DNA of 64,000 bases from Thalassovita mediterranea (GCF_001458435.1 NZ_CYSF01000001.1:186001-250000), one strand, 5' to 3'; positions 17,073 to 27,867 are shown, numbered from the stretch's first letter. Made by a program: numbers and translations. The notes: a model not told the origin generated them from the sequence alone.

Positions 17073-18212
17073 CTATCTAGGTCTATGAACATGGGCGCTC
17101 TGCACCAGACCAAAGGCGCCAAGCAGTACCAGCATCGACGACCCACCATAGCTGACCAGTGGCAGCGGCACGCCCACCACAGGGGCCAGCCCCATCACCA
17201 TCGACATGTTCACCGCAAAGAACAGGAAGAACGTGACCGCAATCCCCAGCGTCAGCAGGGACGCAAACCGGTCACGGTTGGCGATGGCAGACGCCACACA
17301 AAATAGGATAATCAGCAAATACAGAGACAGCAGAGAAAATCCGCCAACAAAGCCGAACTCCTCTGCCAAAGTGGTAAAGATGAAGTCGGTGTGTTTTTCC
17401 GGCAAGAAGTTCAGCCGCGACTGCGTGCCCTGCATGAACCCACGTCCGGTCCAGCCGCCGGACCCCAATGCGATCTTGGACTGGGTGATATGATATCCGG
17501 CACCAAGGGGATCACTGGCGGGATCCAGAAAGGTATCGATCCGCCGGTACTGATAGTCCTTCAGCAATTGCCAAGGGGTCTCGCGGGATTGAAACACCGC
17601 CGTGATCAAGCCCACGCCAATGCCGATAACGGCGGCGAAATAGCCCCAATGCACACCGGCAAAGAACATGATCGCCGCCCCGCCGAACACCAAGAGGAGC
17701 GAGGTGCCAAGGTCAGGCTGTTTCAGCACCAGTGCGGTGGGCAACAGGATCAGGAACACAGGGATCGCGACCCAGATCGGGTTCGACACCTTCTTGGTTG
17801 GCAGCCAGTCGTAATAGGCCGCCAGCAGCATAACGACCGTGATTTTCGCCATCTCGGAGGGTTGCAACCGCATGAAGCCCAGATCAATCCAGCGCTGCGC
17901 CCCCATGCCGACGGCGCCGAAAAATTCCACAAACAGCAGCAGCGCCAGTGACGCCAGATAGGCCACCCCCGCCAGATTGCGCCAGAACCAGATCGGCACC
18001 ATGGCAACAACGAACATCACCACCATACCAAGACCGAAGCGTTTCATCTGTGCCTCGGCCCAGGGGTCGAAGGAACCGCCCGCTACTGAGTAAAGCATCA
18101 TGAAGCCAACCGAACACACCGCCGTCAGCAACAACACCAGCGGCCAGTTCAGATACAGAACCTTGCGCAGACCCGAAGGGACGGTTTTGACGGCATACTC
18201 AAGATAGCTCAT
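17073..18212 (-). CDS. rodA: Rod-shape peptidoglycan glycosyltransferase RodA
   Basis: SEDS-family polytopic membrane enzyme, 379 residues, that polymerises lipid II during sidewall growth together with PBP2. Landmarks: GAQRWIDLG, LQPSEMAKI, LKQPDLGTSLLL, FLPEKHTDFIFTTLAEEFGF and the late VGVPLPLVSYGGSSM, all SEDS signatures. About ten hydrophobic helices are visible. Last gene of the mreBCD-mrdA-rodA operon, overlapping mrdA by 4 bases. Confidence 0.97.
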   Translation of the reverse strand: MSYLEYAVKTVPSGLRKVLYLNWPLVLLLTAVCSVGFMMLYSVAGGSFDPWAEAQMKRFGLGMVVMFVVAMVPIWFWRNLAGVAYLASLALLLFVEFFGAVGMGAQRWIDLGFMRLQPSEMAKITVVMLLAAYYDWLPTKKVSNPIWVAIPVFLILLPTALVLKQPDLGTSLLLVFGGAAIMFFAGVHWGYFAAVIGIGVGLITAVFQSRETPWQLLKDYQYRRIDTFLDPASDPLGAGYHITQSKIALGSGGWTGRGFMQGTQSRLNFLPEKHTDFIFTTLAEEFGFVGGFSLLSLYLLIILFCVASAIANRDRFASLLTLGIAVTFFLFFAVNMSMVMGLAPVVGVPLPLVSYGGSSMLVLLGAFGLVQSAHVHRPR

Positions 18213-20152
18213 GCGCGATCACTTTCGCGGTTGAGGAAATCGCGTCGTTCGCGGCGCAGGCGTTCTTGCTGGGCCTTAACCTTGGACCGCGCGGCTTTCG
18301 GGTAGGCCTCCAGCGGGGGCTCCCCATCATAGAGCGCCTGAAGGGTGATGTCGCGCGCAATCGGGGCCGCTGCGGTTGATCCGCCGCCACCATGTTCCAC
18401 CACCACAGCCACCGCATATTTCGGGTTGTTATAGGGGGCGAAGTTCACAAACAGCGCGTGGTCGCGACGTTCCCAGGGCAGATCCTCGTTGCGGGTCACG
18501 CCACGGCGGCGTTCCTCGGCGGTGATGTTGCGGACCTGACTGGTGCCGGTCTTGCCCGCCATATGCATGGCATCAGCGATGATGCGGGATTTATAGGCGG
18601 TGCCTTTGCGATGGTTGGTCACCGAATACATCGCGCGACGCACCATGCGCAGATGGTTGGGATTGATGTCCAACGGCGTTGCGGCCTCAATCGGCTGTTC
18701 GACACCGTCGACTGATTTGATCAGACGCGGGGCCACATGATTGCCACTGGCCATGCGGGCGGTCATCACTGCCAACTGTAGCGGCGAGGCCAGCACAAAT
18801 CCCTGCCCGATAGAGGCGTTGACCGTGTCACCGACGACCCAATCCTGATCGAAGTTTTGTTTTTTCCAGTCTTTCGTCGGCGCGCGACCACGGGCAATCG
18901 CGGACATCGGCAGGTCATAGCGTTGACCCAGCCCCAGCTTTTCCGCCATGGCTGAAATCTTCTCGATGCCGACGCGCAGCGCCAGCTCGTAGTAGTAGAC
19001 GTCACAGCTTTCCCGCAGTGAGGCCATCAGGTCTACCTGACCATGACCCGCCCGCTTCCAGCAGTGGAAGCGGCGGTTCGCCACCTCCATATGGCCGGGG
19101 CAATAGACGGTTTCCTCTGGCGTGACCTCTCCCGCCTCAAGGGCGGCTAGAACGGTTACCATCTTGAAGGTCGATCCCGGCGGGTAGAGACCCTGCACCG
19201 CCTTGTTTGCCAGCGGGCGGTATTTGTTTTCCGTCAGCTCGCGATAATCGCGCACCGAAATGCCGCGCACAAAGAGGTTCGGATCAAAACTGGGGGCCGA
19301 GGCCGCGCAGAGGATATCGCCGCTGTCGCAGTCGATGATGACCGCCGCCGCGCTTTCACGACCCAGACGGGCCTGCACGTAGTTTTGCAGGCGGTGGTCA
19401 ATGGTCAGTTGCAGGTTGGCACCGGGTTGGCCTTCGCGGCGGTTCAACTCGCGCATTTCGCGCCCGGCGGAGTTCACTTCAACCTGTTTGTTACCAGCCT
19501 TGCCCCGCAGATCGTCTTCCAGCTTGGCCTCAACGCCAACCTTGCCGATCTGGAACCGCGGGATCAGCAGCAGCTGGTCCGGCGCATCGATTTTGGACAG
19601 ATCGTAGTCCGACACAGGTCCCACATAGCCCGCCACATGGGCCAGATCGGGCCCAAGGGGATACTGGCGCGACAGGCCCACCTCTGGCGTGATGCCGGGT
19701 AGGGCGGGGGCGTTTACGGCGACGCGGCTGATCGCCTCCCAGCTGACACGGTCGGCCAGGGTCACAGGGCGGAAGGGCGCGTTCTGGGCGATTTCCTTGC
19801 GCGCTTTGGCCAAGTCTTCGGGGTCAAGGTCGATCAGATGGGACAGTCGGCGGATGACCATTTCCACATCACCCGCATCTTCGGGGGTGATGATGATGCG
19901 GTAGCTTGGCTCGTTCTTGGCAATCACCGCGCCGTTGCGGTCAAACAGCGCGCCACGGGCGGGCGGGAACAACCGGACCTTAACGCGGTTTTCCTCGGCC
20001 AGCAGGCGGAACTCATCCGCCTGATCGACCTGCATATAGCGCATACGCAGCGCCAGCATGCCGCCAAAGGCGACCTGCGCGCCGCCAATCAACAGGGCGC
20101 GGCGGGTCAGACGGCGTGTGCTGGCCGCATCTTCGCGGGCGGATCGTTTCAT
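18209..20152 (-). CDS. mrdA: Penicillin-binding protein 2 (peptidoglycan D,D-transpeptidase MrdA)
   Basis: Class B PBP for rod elongation, 647 residues. One N-terminal membrane helix (ALLIGGAQVAFGGMLALRM), a PBP dimerisation domain (about 55-230), and a transpeptidase domain with the SxxK active site PPGSTFK (Ser327), SCD as the SxN-like motif, and AGKTGTS (Lys534). I chose the ATG at 20152, which makes a 4-base ATGA overlap with mreD like the other joints of this operon; an earlier in-frame start at 20167 would add five residues. Confidence 0.96.
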   Translation of the reverse strand: MKRSAREDAASTRRLTRRALLIGGAQVAFGGMLALRMRYMQVDQADEFRLLAEENRVKVRLFPPARGALFDRNGAVIAKNEPSYRIIITPEDAGDVEMVIRRLSHLIDLDPEDLAKARKEIAQNAPFRPVTLADRVSWEAISRVAVNAPALPGITPEVGLSRQYPLGPDLAHVAGYVGPVSDYDLSKIDAPDQLLLIPRFQIGKVGVEAKLEDDLRGKAGNKQVEVNSAGREMRELNRREGQPGANLQLTIDHRLQNYVQARLGRESAAAVIIDCDSGDILCAASAPSFDPNLFVRGISVRDYRELTENKYRPLANKAVQGLYPPGSTFKMVTVLAALEAGEVTPEETVYCPGHMEVANRRFHCWKRAGHGQVDLMASLRESCDVYYYELALRVGIEKISAMAEKLGLGQRYDLPMSAIARGRAPTKDWKKQNFDQDWVVGDTVNASIGQGFVLASPLQLAVMTARMASGNHVAPRLIKSVDGVEQPIEAATPLDINPNHLRMVRRAMYSVTNHRKGTAYKSRIIADAMHMAGKTGTSQVRNITAEERRRGVTRNEDLPWERRDHALFVNFAPYNNPKYAVAVVVEHGGGGSTAAAPIARDITLQALYDGEPPLEAYPKAARSKVKAQQERLRRERRDFLNRESDRA

Positions 20153-20688
20153 AGTTTCTGCCCCCATGCGTCCACTTCACCCGGTGCCACCTTGCGCACC
20201 CCGAACAGGAAATGCGCAGCCGCGACGACGGCAGGATAGCACAGAACGGACATCATCAACTGGATGATCGTCAGGCCCAGCGGCGCCTGCGGCACGGCGG
20301 CCAGCGACAGCACCAGACGGTTACCCAACATCACGACCAGAAGCGCACCCGCGATGGTCAGCCATTCCACGGCAAACCCCTGATCGCGCATCTGGCGCGC
20401 CCGCTTTGTGAGGGTTTGGCTGGCCACCACTGTCAGGGCCGCTAGTAGTCCCGGCGGACGCTGCAGCATTAGATCTGCCATCAGCGCGACCAGCGCGATC
20501 AGATAGACAGGCGCAAAATCCGGTCGCCGCATTGACCAAGTCAGGCAGATCAACAGCACCAGATCGGGGCCGGTCCAGCGCCGCGGGGTGGTTTCCAGCG
20601 GCAACAGCTGAAAGAAGATCACCGCCAGGCACAGGCCCGCAAACACCAGTTGTTTGACCCAAGGCTGCGCAGGTGCGGTATCACTCAT
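20149..20688 (-). CDS. mreD: Rod shape-determining membrane protein MreD
   Basis: 179-residue integral membrane protein, five or so hydrophobic segments, with MreD-like length and position between mreC and mrdA. Sequence conservation in MreD is weak, so the assignment leans on context. It is part of the elongasome, anchoring MreC and the synthases in the inner membrane. Overlaps mreC by 8 bases and mrdA by 4. Confidence 0.9.
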   Translation of the reverse strand: MSDTAPAQPWVKQLVFAGLCLAVIFFQLLPLETTPRRWTGPDLVLLICLTWSMRRPDFAPVYLIALVALMADLMLQRPPGLLAALTVVASQTLTKRARQMRDQGFAVEWLTIAGALLVVMLGNRLVLSLAAVPQAPLGLTIIQLMMSVLCYPAVVAAAHFLFGVRKVAPGEVDAWGQKL

Positions 20689-21598
20689 CGCGCACCTCTG
20701 CCAAAGGGGCGGTTTCGATGCCTTCGGGGGCGACCAAGGCGCCGGGGTCCTTGATGATTTCGGTTCCTTGGTTGCGCAATACGCGCAGGAACTTCAGTCG
20801 TTCGTAATCGGCGGACAGACGCACTCGCAGACGTCCCGATGGATCCTGTGCCAGATGTCCAACCAGCACGCCTGCGGGGAACACCCCACCGTCGCCAGAG
20901 GTCACGACGCGGTCGCCCGCTCGAACCAGATCGGGATTTTCAAGGAAGGTCACCAGCGGCGCGGCTGTGTTATCCCCGCTAAGGATCGCCTGTTGACCTG
21001 CGGGTTGAATGGTGATGGGCAACTGACTGGAGGTGTCGGTCAAAAGGATCACTCGCGCCGTGCGTTCGCCAACGCCGGAAATGCGGCCCACCAGACCGAT
21101 CCCGTCCATCGTGGCCCAGCCATCCAGAATGCCGTCGCGCGCGCCAACATTCAGCAGCACCGACTGGCGGAAGGGCGATCCGCTATCGGCCAGTACCACG
21201 CCGGTCACATAGGTTAGGCGCGGATCAAGGCGCACGTTGTTCAGGTCCAGCAGGCGGGCGTTTTCATCGCGCAGCTGTTGGGCTGCCTCTTTCCACGCTT
21301 TCATCTGCTGCAATTCACGGCGCAGTTCTTGGTTTTGTTCCACGATGCGGCTGTAGCTTTGGAAATCGCGCACCAGATTCACCGCGCCCGTGACCGGCGC
21401 CATCGCCCAGTCGAACGAGGGCACAACCCGATCCACCACCTGCGCGCGCAGGCGTTCAACACGCGGATTGTCGATCCGCCAGACGATGAAGATGGCGATC
21501 AGCAACAGCACCAGAACCGCTGTCAGCAAACGCTTCAGCGGTCCCAGATAATCTTCGCTCTGTGAACGGTCTTTGGCCACGATGCCCCCTTTACCCAA
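20681..21598 (-). CDS. mreC: Rod shape-determining protein MreC
   Basis: 305-residue bitopic protein: short cytoplasmic start, membrane helix about 25-43, coiled coil about 75-115 (QNQELRRELQQMKAWKEAAQQ region), then the periplasmic beta domain with VVTSGDGGVFPAGVLVG, a conserved MreC signature. It connects MreB inside to PBP2/RodA outside. Starts 11 bases after mreB ends. Confidence 0.95.
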   Translation of the reverse strand: MGKGGIVAKDRSQSEDYLGPLKRLLTAVLVLLLIAIFIVWRIDNPRVERLRAQVVDRVVPSFDWAMAPVTGAVNLVRDFQSYSRIVEQNQELRRELQQMKAWKEAAQQLRDENARLLDLNNVRLDPRLTYVTGVVLADSGSPFRQSVLLNVGARDGILDGWATMDGIGLVGRISGVGERTARVILLTDTSSQLPITIQPAGQQAILSGDNTAAPLVTFLENPDLVRAGDRVVTSGDGGVFPAGVLVGHLAQDPSGRLRVRLSADYERLKFLRVLRNQGTEIIKDPGALVAPEGIETAPLAEVRDE

Positions 21599-21609
21599 AG
21601 GTGGGGAGA

Positions 21610-22767
<1,158 letters not shown>

Positions 22768-22919
22768 TCAGCGCCTTTTTGCCAAGGCTGGTCAAATTCA
22801 CGGCAGCGGTTATGGTGCCTCGGGGCGATCGGCGGCGGCCTATCGTCAAAAACAGCCATTGCCAGCGCCCCACCTAACCCCGTATCAGCGCAGGATCATT
22901 GCCGCCAAGAGGTGCCATT

Positions 22920-23705
22920 ATGCTGTCCTACCAACATATCTACCACGCCGGAAATCTGGCGGATGTGCAAAAACACGCGTTGCTGTGTCAGATGTTGGCC
23001 TATCTGACGGTGAAGGACAAACCGCTTAGCTATTTTGAAACGCATTCGGGCCGTGGCCTCTATGGTCTAGACGCGGCAGAGGCGGTGAAAACAGGCGAGG
23101 CGGCGGCAGGTATCGACGCGGTAGAGGCACGTAGATGGTTCGATGCGGATCATCCTTACATGCAGGCGCTGAATGCGGTGCGGGAACAGCACGGCGCGCG
23201 CAGCTACCCCGGATCGCCCCTGTTGGCGCGTCAGCTGTTGCGCGATCAGGACCGCATGTCACTGGCCGAGCTGCACCCGCAGGAATTTGCCGCGCTGGAT
23301 GATCTGTTCCCACGTCGCGCTGCAAACTGCGTGAAACAGGACGGCTATCAGATGGTGATGGAACGTACCCCGCCAGAGCCGCGTCGTGGCATCCTGTTGA
23401 TTGACCCCGCCTATGAGGTGAAATCAGAATACGATGCGATCCCTGCCTTTGTGTCCAAGCTGCACCGTAAATGGAACGTCGGCGTTATTGCCATCTGGTA
23501 TCCGGTGCTGACCACCGGCGCGCATCTGGGGATGGTGAAGGCGTTGGAGGCACTGGATCTGCCCAAGGTGCTGCGCCATGAGGTCAGCTTTGGCCCCGCG
23601 CGCAAAGGGCATCGGATGGTGGGATCGGGCATGTTCATCGTGAACACGCCGTTTGGCACCGAGGATGAGGCGCAGCGGTTGAGCGCGTTGTTTAACGCGC
23701 TCTGA
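22920..23705 (+). CDS. rlmJ: 23S rRNA (adenine-2030-N6)-methyltransferase RlmJ
   Basis: Methylates A2030 of 23S rRNA with S-adenosylmethionine. The 261-residue protein starts MLSYQHIYHAGNLADVQKH, almost the family consensus, and has YFETHSGRGLYGL (SAM region) and IWYPV. The N6-adenine methyltransferase motif IV is DPAYE here rather than the DPPYE of the E. coli enzyme. ATG at 22920 follows AAGAGGTG. Monocistronic; convergent with the zinc-finger gene 18 bases away. Confidence 0.95.
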   Translation: MLSYQHIYHAGNLADVQKHALLCQMLAYLTVKDKPLSYFETHSGRGLYGLDAAEAVKTGEAAAGIDAVEARRWFDADHPYMQALNAVREQHGARSYPGSPLLARQLLRDQDRMSLAELHPQEFAALDDLFPRRAANCVKQDGYQMVMERTPPEPRRGILLIDPAYEVKSEYDAIPAFVSKLHRKWNVGVIAIWYPVLTTGAHLGMVKALEALDLPKVLRHEVSFGPARKGHRMVGSGMFIVNTPFGTEDEAQRLSALFNAL

Positions 23706-23723
23706 TCCCTTTATCCTGGTGGC

Positions 23724-24617
23724 TTAGCTGCCGTTCTGCGCCTGCGCATCGAGCAGCAGTTGGCGCACCTGCTCGTCAAGCGCCGCGCGCGCATTGTCTA
23801 CCGCGTTTGTGTACTGCGTGATCGCGGGGGCGAGTGCCGGAACGGCGGCGTTGATCCGTGGCGCAAAACTGTAGATCGCCCATAGAACCGCTGCCAGCAT
23901 CAAGGCCAGTGCAAAACCACGGCGGAACCCGCTGCCGGAGCGGGACTGCAACAGATCGCGGTCGCCGTCGCCGGCCAGTTCATGATCAGCCGCCTCTGCC
24001 GGTCGCCGGTCGGATGCTGGACGCAGCGAAGAGTTCACTTCGTCAATATCGGGCAGCAGATCGCGGCGCGAGGTTGGGGTGTCTTCGATCAGGTCCTCAT
24101 CTTCGGCGATCGGCGTAGGCGTGGGGCGCGATTGTGCTTCTAACTCTTCTTTGGACACGCCCTTCATACGCGCCATGCGTTCGCGCACCTGACGGGCGCG
24201 GCGTGCCTCTTCGTCCTCGGGTTCTGTCAGGCCCAGGTCCGGCTGGCTCTCTAGCGGGGCGGCTTCAGCGGCGCGGGCGCGCGCCTCTCGCTCTGCTTCT
24301 TCGCGCAGCACTTCGGCGATTGAAGGGTCAAGACTGCGACGCTTGGGGTGTTCGTCGGTGTCAGCCCCATCTGACGCCTCGGTCGCCTGTGATGACAGGT
24401 CGTCAGCGGGCATGTCAGGATCCGCGACCTCTTCGGCCGCAGTCTGTTCGACATAGCCGCTGGCGATCAATTCATCGCGCAGGTCTGGGTCGTTGTCTGG
24501 ATGGTGCTGAAACCAAGTGTCGCCGCAGTTCGAACACTGCACATCGCGTCCCTCATCCGGGATCACATCATCGGGCACTTCGTATTGTGCGCCGCAATTG
24601 GGGCAGATTAACCGCAT
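23724..24617 (-). CDS. MJ0042-type zinc-finger membrane protein
   Basis: 297 residues. The first 37 residues form a two-CxxC zinc ribbon (CPNCGAQYEVPDD ... VQCSNCGDTWFQ), the MJ0042 finger. A long acidic, low-complexity linker follows (about 40-225), rich in Glu, Asp and Arg and probably disordered. One membrane helix (GFALALMLAAVLWAIYSF, about 231-248) and a short extracytoplasmic tail end the protein. Such proteins are widespread in alphaproteobacteria next to ftsE, and their function is not established. Diverges from ftsE. Confidence 0.85.
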   Translation of the reverse strand: MRLICPNCGAQYEVPDDVIPDEGRDVQCSNCGDTWFQHHPDNDPDLRDELIASGYVEQTAAEEVADPDMPADDLSSQATEASDGADTDEHPKRRSLDPSIAEVLREEAEREARARAAEAAPLESQPDLGLTEPEDEEARRARQVRERMARMKGVSKEELEAQSRPTPTPIAEDEDLIEDTPTSRRDLLPDIDEVNSSLRPASDRRPAEAADHELAGDGDRDLLQSRSGSGFRRGFALALMLAAVLWAIYSFAPRINAAVPALAPAITQYTNAVDNARAALDEQVRQLLLDAQAQNGS

Positions 24618-24661
24618 TCCCTGTGCCTCTTACCGCTGCTCGGCTGTATTCTTGTGGTGCT

Positions 24662-24677
24662 GTTAACAATCGTTAAC
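24662..24677. promoter_or_regulatory. GTTAAC direct/inverted repeat upstream of ftsE
   Basis: Two GTTAAC hexamers separated by AATC in the 290-base divergent gap between the zinc-finger gene and ftsE. It resembles a CtrA-type site (TTAA-N7-TTAA), but the gap here is 6 rather than 7. The rest of this gap shows no clear gene. Confidence 0.3.
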
Positions 24678-24907
24678 GCAGTATCTTGCCGACGACTATA
24701 TGAGGGAAAGCCGATTTGGAAAAGGCCAAAGCCAATGCCTTTTCAGGGCCGTGGCGCCGCTGTCACGGGCAAAGCGGGGCAAAAACCGGCTGATGCGCGC
24801 CCCGCGTGCAGCTGCCACTTATTTTGGCGCATTGCATCTGGGCGGCTGCTCGTGCAGAAAAAGACACCAAGAATAAAAGCAATGCGTAGGCAGAACGAGG
24901 ACCCCCC

Positions 24908-25585
24908 GTGATTGAGCTAGACAATGTGGCCTACAGCTATGGCGGGGGTGAATTGCTGAGTGAAATCAGCCTGCAACTGTCGCCGGGTTCGTTTCACTTC
25001 CTAACGGGGCCATCGGGTGCCGGAAAAACCACCTTTATGAAGCTGTGCTACGGGGCGCTGCAGCCCACCGCAGGTCAGGCGCGGCTGTTTGATCGCGATG
25101 TGCGGTCGCTGGACCGCGACGAAATGGCGATGATGCGGCGCCGGATCGGTGTGGTGCATCAGGATTGCCAGTTTCTGGACCACCTGCCGATTTCAGAAAA
25201 TATTGCGTTGCCGCTGAATGTATCAGGCCGTGACAACATTGATGAACTGGCCAACCTCAAGGAGTTGATGGCTTGGGTCGGGTTGAAATCCCGCGCGGAT
25301 GCTCTGCCGCCTGAGCTGTCAGGCGGGGAACGCCAACGGGCCGCGCTGGCCCGCGCGGTGATCATGTCGCCCGATGTGATCCTTGCGGATGAACCCACCG
25401 GCAACATTGACTGGGAAATGTCCCAACGCCTGCTGCGCCTGTTGGTGGAATTGAACCGCATGGGCAAAACCGTGATGGTGGCCACCCACGATATGAACCT
25501 GATCCGCGCTGCCAAGGGACAGATTCAGGCCCGCGTGCTGCGGATCGCCAACCGTCGTGTGCAACTGGCGGGGGCAGATCTATGA
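24908..25585 (+). CDS. ftsE: Cell division ATP-binding protein FtsE
   Basis: ABC-type ATPase, 225 residues, that with FtsX transmits a cytoplasmic signal across the division septum to activate cell-wall hydrolases. Walker A GPSGAGKTT (about 36-44), signature LSGGERQR, Walker B VILADEP, switch His in ATHDM. It starts with GTG at 24908, and no better ATG is available upstream. Overlaps ftsX by 4 bases. Confidence 0.94.
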   Translation: MIELDNVAYSYGGGELLSEISLQLSPGSFHFLTGPSGAGKTTFMKLCYGALQPTAGQARLFDRDVRSLDRDEMAMMRRRIGVVHQDCQFLDHLPISENIALPLNVSGRDNIDELANLKELMAWVGLKSRADALPPELSGGERQRAALARAVIMSPDVILADEPTGNIDWEMSQRLLRLLVELNRMGKTVMVATHDMNLIRAAKGQIQARVLRIANRRVQLAGADL

Positions 25586-26484
25586 AGCTGTTGAAAACCC
25601 TCACGGCGTTGTTCATTCCCGACGCGCAAGCCGACCGCGTGGTGCCACCCACCGGATTTACCGCCACACTGACCACATTTAGCGCCGCTGCGATGGCGTT
25701 TTTGGCGGTCTTTGCAATGGCGCTGACGCTGGCGTCGGGGCGTTTGGCAGATCGCTGGTCGAATGAACTGGCGCGCTCCTCCACCCTGCGCATTTCAGCG
25801 CCAGAGGACCAGATGCAGGTTCAAATCGCCGCCGCGCTGAAGGTGCTGGAAACCACCCCCGGTGTCGCCAGTGCCCGCGCGCTGACGGCTGAGGAACAAA
25901 AGGCGCTGCTAGAGCCGTTCTTTGGTCCCGACCTGCCGGTCGAGGATTTGCCGATCCCGCAGCTGATTGAAGTAAACGAAACCTCCACTGGATATGACAG
26001 CACGGGCCTGCGGCTGCGACTGGCGGCAGAGGTGCCCGGCGCAGTGCTGGATGATCATACCCGCTGGCGCAAACCGTTGGTGGCGGCTGCCAGCCGTATC
26101 CGGTTGTTGGGGTGGACTGCGTTTTTGCTGATCGGGGGCGCGATGGCGGCGATGATCACGCTGGCGGCCTCGGCGGCGTTGTCGGCCAACACACAGGTGA
26201 TCAAGGTGCTGCGGCTGGTTGGCGCGCAAGACAGCTATATCGCGGGGGCCTTTGTACGCCGCTTTACCTATCGGGGCTTCGTCGGTGCGGCCATTGGTGC
26301 GCTGGCAGGCACCGCAGCGATCTGGCTGCTGCCAGAGGCGGAAACCAGCAGTGGGTTTTTAACGGGTCTTGGCTTTCAGGGGACGCATTGGCTGTGGCCA
26401 CTGTGCATTCCTGTTCTGGGCGGCGCGGTTGCTTTGGCCGCCACCCGCGCTGCGGCGCACCGTAAACTGAGGGAGATGCCGTAA
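25582..26484 (+). CDS. ftsX: Cell division protein FtsX
   Basis: 300-residue membrane partner of FtsE. TM1 about 30-52, an extracytoplasmic domain of about 110 residues, then three more helices near the C-terminus (about 175-197, 220-245 and 270-292), the FtsX/permease layout. The final ATG of plsC overlaps its stop (TAATG). Confidence 0.92.
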   Translation: MKLLKTLTALFIPDAQADRVVPPTGFTATLTTFSAAAMAFLAVFAMALTLASGRLADRWSNELARSSTLRISAPEDQMQVQIAAALKVLETTPGVASARALTAEEQKALLEPFFGPDLPVEDLPIPQLIEVNETSTGYDSTGLRLRLAAEVPGAVLDDHTRWRKPLVAAASRIRLLGWTAFLLIGGAMAAMITLAASAALSANTQVIKVLRLVGAQDSYIAGAFVRRFTYRGFVGAAIGALAGTAAIWLLPEAETSSGFLTGLGFQGTHWLWPLCIPVLGGAVALAATRAAAHRKLREMP

Positions 26485-27212
26485 TGGCCTATGCTTGGCG
26501 CTGGCTGCGCAGCCTTTTGTTCAACATCCACATGTATGTGATGATGGTCATTGTCGGGATCGTGTTCTTTCCATGGGCGCTGATCAGCCGTCGCGGTGCA
26601 TTTGCTGGCTGCACGTTCTACGCAAACTGGATCATCTGGACCGCAGGCTGGATGCTGGGCCTGAAAAGTGAGGTTCGTGGCGAGCCGCCCACGGATGAGG
26701 TGATCATCGCGGCCAAGCATATGTCGTTCTTTGACGTCTTGCTGATCTTTAGCGCCATTCCGGCGGGCAAGTTCATTATGAAACGTGAAATCCTCTTTAT
26801 GCCGATTATCGGTCAATACGGTGCGCGTATCGGCTGCGTTCCCGTAGCCCGTGGCAAACGTGGTGCGGCGATCAAGAAGATGGTCGAAGATGTCGCCAGC
26901 GGTGCACAGGAACCGGGGCAGTTGGTGATCTATTCCCAAGGCACACGCGTCGCACCGGGGGAAAATCTGCCCTACAAGGTCGGCACCTATGTTTTGGCCC
27001 GCGAAACGGGGCAGGATGTGGTGCCCGTGGCCACCAACATCGGTGTGCTGTGGCCGAAACGCGGTGTGGTGCGCAAACCCGGCCTGGCCGTCGTGGAATT
27101 TCTGCCGCGCCTGTCGCCAGAGCTGGAGAAATCCGATTTCATGGCGCAGCTCGAAGATGTGGTAGAAACACGGTCCAATGCTCTTATGCGTGAAGCGGGC
27201 TATGAGGTGTGA
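26484..27212 (+). CDS. 1-acyl-sn-glycerol-3-phosphate acyltransferase (PlsC family)
   Basis: Acylates lysophosphatidic acid to phosphatidic acid at the inner membrane. The 242-residue protein has one or two N-terminal hydrophobic helices (13-35, 45-60), the catalytic HMSFFD (His79 to Asp84, HxxxxD), GCVPVARGKRG and YSQGTRVAPG, corresponding to acyltransferase blocks I to III. Block III is usually F-P-E-G-T; here YSQGT, a variant found in some PlsC branches. Translationally coupled to ftsX by a 1-base overlap. Several PlsC paralogues exist in this group, including ones for ornithine lipids, so the exact substrate is uncertain. Confidence 0.88.
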   Translation: MAYAWRWLRSLLFNIHMYVMMVIVGIVFFPWALISRRGAFAGCTFYANWIIWTAGWMLGLKSEVRGEPPTDEVIIAAKHMSFFDVLLIFSAIPAGKFIMKREILFMPIIGQYGARIGCVPVARGKRGAAIKKMVEDVASGAQEPGQLVIYSQGTRVAPGENLPYKVGTYVLARETGQDVVPVATNIGVLWPKRGVVRKPGLAVVEFLPRLSPELEKSDFMAQLEDVVETRSNALMREAGYEV

Positions 27213-27251
27213 TACCCGTCGACTGACATCTACCACATAGGGGATAGACCA

Positions 27252-27857
27252 ATGGAATGGGTCACCGACGTTGCAGAGCTAGAGGCGGTCTATGGCACCG
27301 CCAAAGGCGCGCCGATCACCAAGGTCGCCAAGCGGCTGACGCCGGAATATCGCCGCTGGATCATGGCATCGCGGTTCTGCGTGGTGTCCACCGTTGGCCC
27401 CGAAGGCGCCGATGGCAGCCCGCGTGGGGATGAGGGGCCGGTGGTGCTGGAACTGGATGAGCGCACGCTGGCGCTGCCCGACTGGCACGGCAACAACCGC
27501 ATCGACACCCTGCGCAACATTGTACGTGACCCGCGTATTGCGCTGATGTTCATGGTGCCGGGGTCGGCCAATGTGGTGCGAGTCAACGGGCAGGCCCGTG
27601 TGACCTTTGATGACGGCCTGCGCGCGCGGTTTGAAAAGAACGGCAAGCTGCCCCGTTCCGTCACCGTGATCCGGATCGAAGAGGTCTATGTGCAATGCGC
27701 TCGTGCCGTCATGCGGTCGCGCCTATGGACCGCTGGTGACGAAAGCGGTGAGGTGCCCACAATCGGCACCATCCTGACCGAAATGACCCAAGGCGACATT
27801 GACGGCGACGCCTATGACCGCGACTGGCCCGACCGCGCGGTGCAGTCGATGTGGTAA
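27252..27857 (+). CDS. Pyridoxamine 5'-phosphate oxidase-fold flavoprotein
   Basis: 201-residue protein with the FMN-binding split-barrel fold: FCVVSTVGPEGADGSPRGD, LALPDWHGNNRIDTLRNI and PRIALMFMVPG are typical of the PPOX-class family related to MSMEG_1061. It probably binds FMN or F420-like cofactor or heme; the reaction is unknown. It follows plsC by 39 bases, possibly in the same transcript. Confidence 0.85.
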   Translation: MEWVTDVAELEAVYGTAKGAPITKVAKRLTPEYRRWIMASRFCVVSTVGPEGADGSPRGDEGPVVLELDERTLALPDWHGNNRIDTLRNIVRDPRIALMFMVPGSANVVRVNGQARVTFDDGLRARFEKNGKLPRSVTVIRIEEVYVQCARAVMRSRLWTAGDESGEVPTIGTILTEMTQGDIDGDAYDRDWPDRAVQSMW

Positions 27858-27867
27858 GACGACGGCA

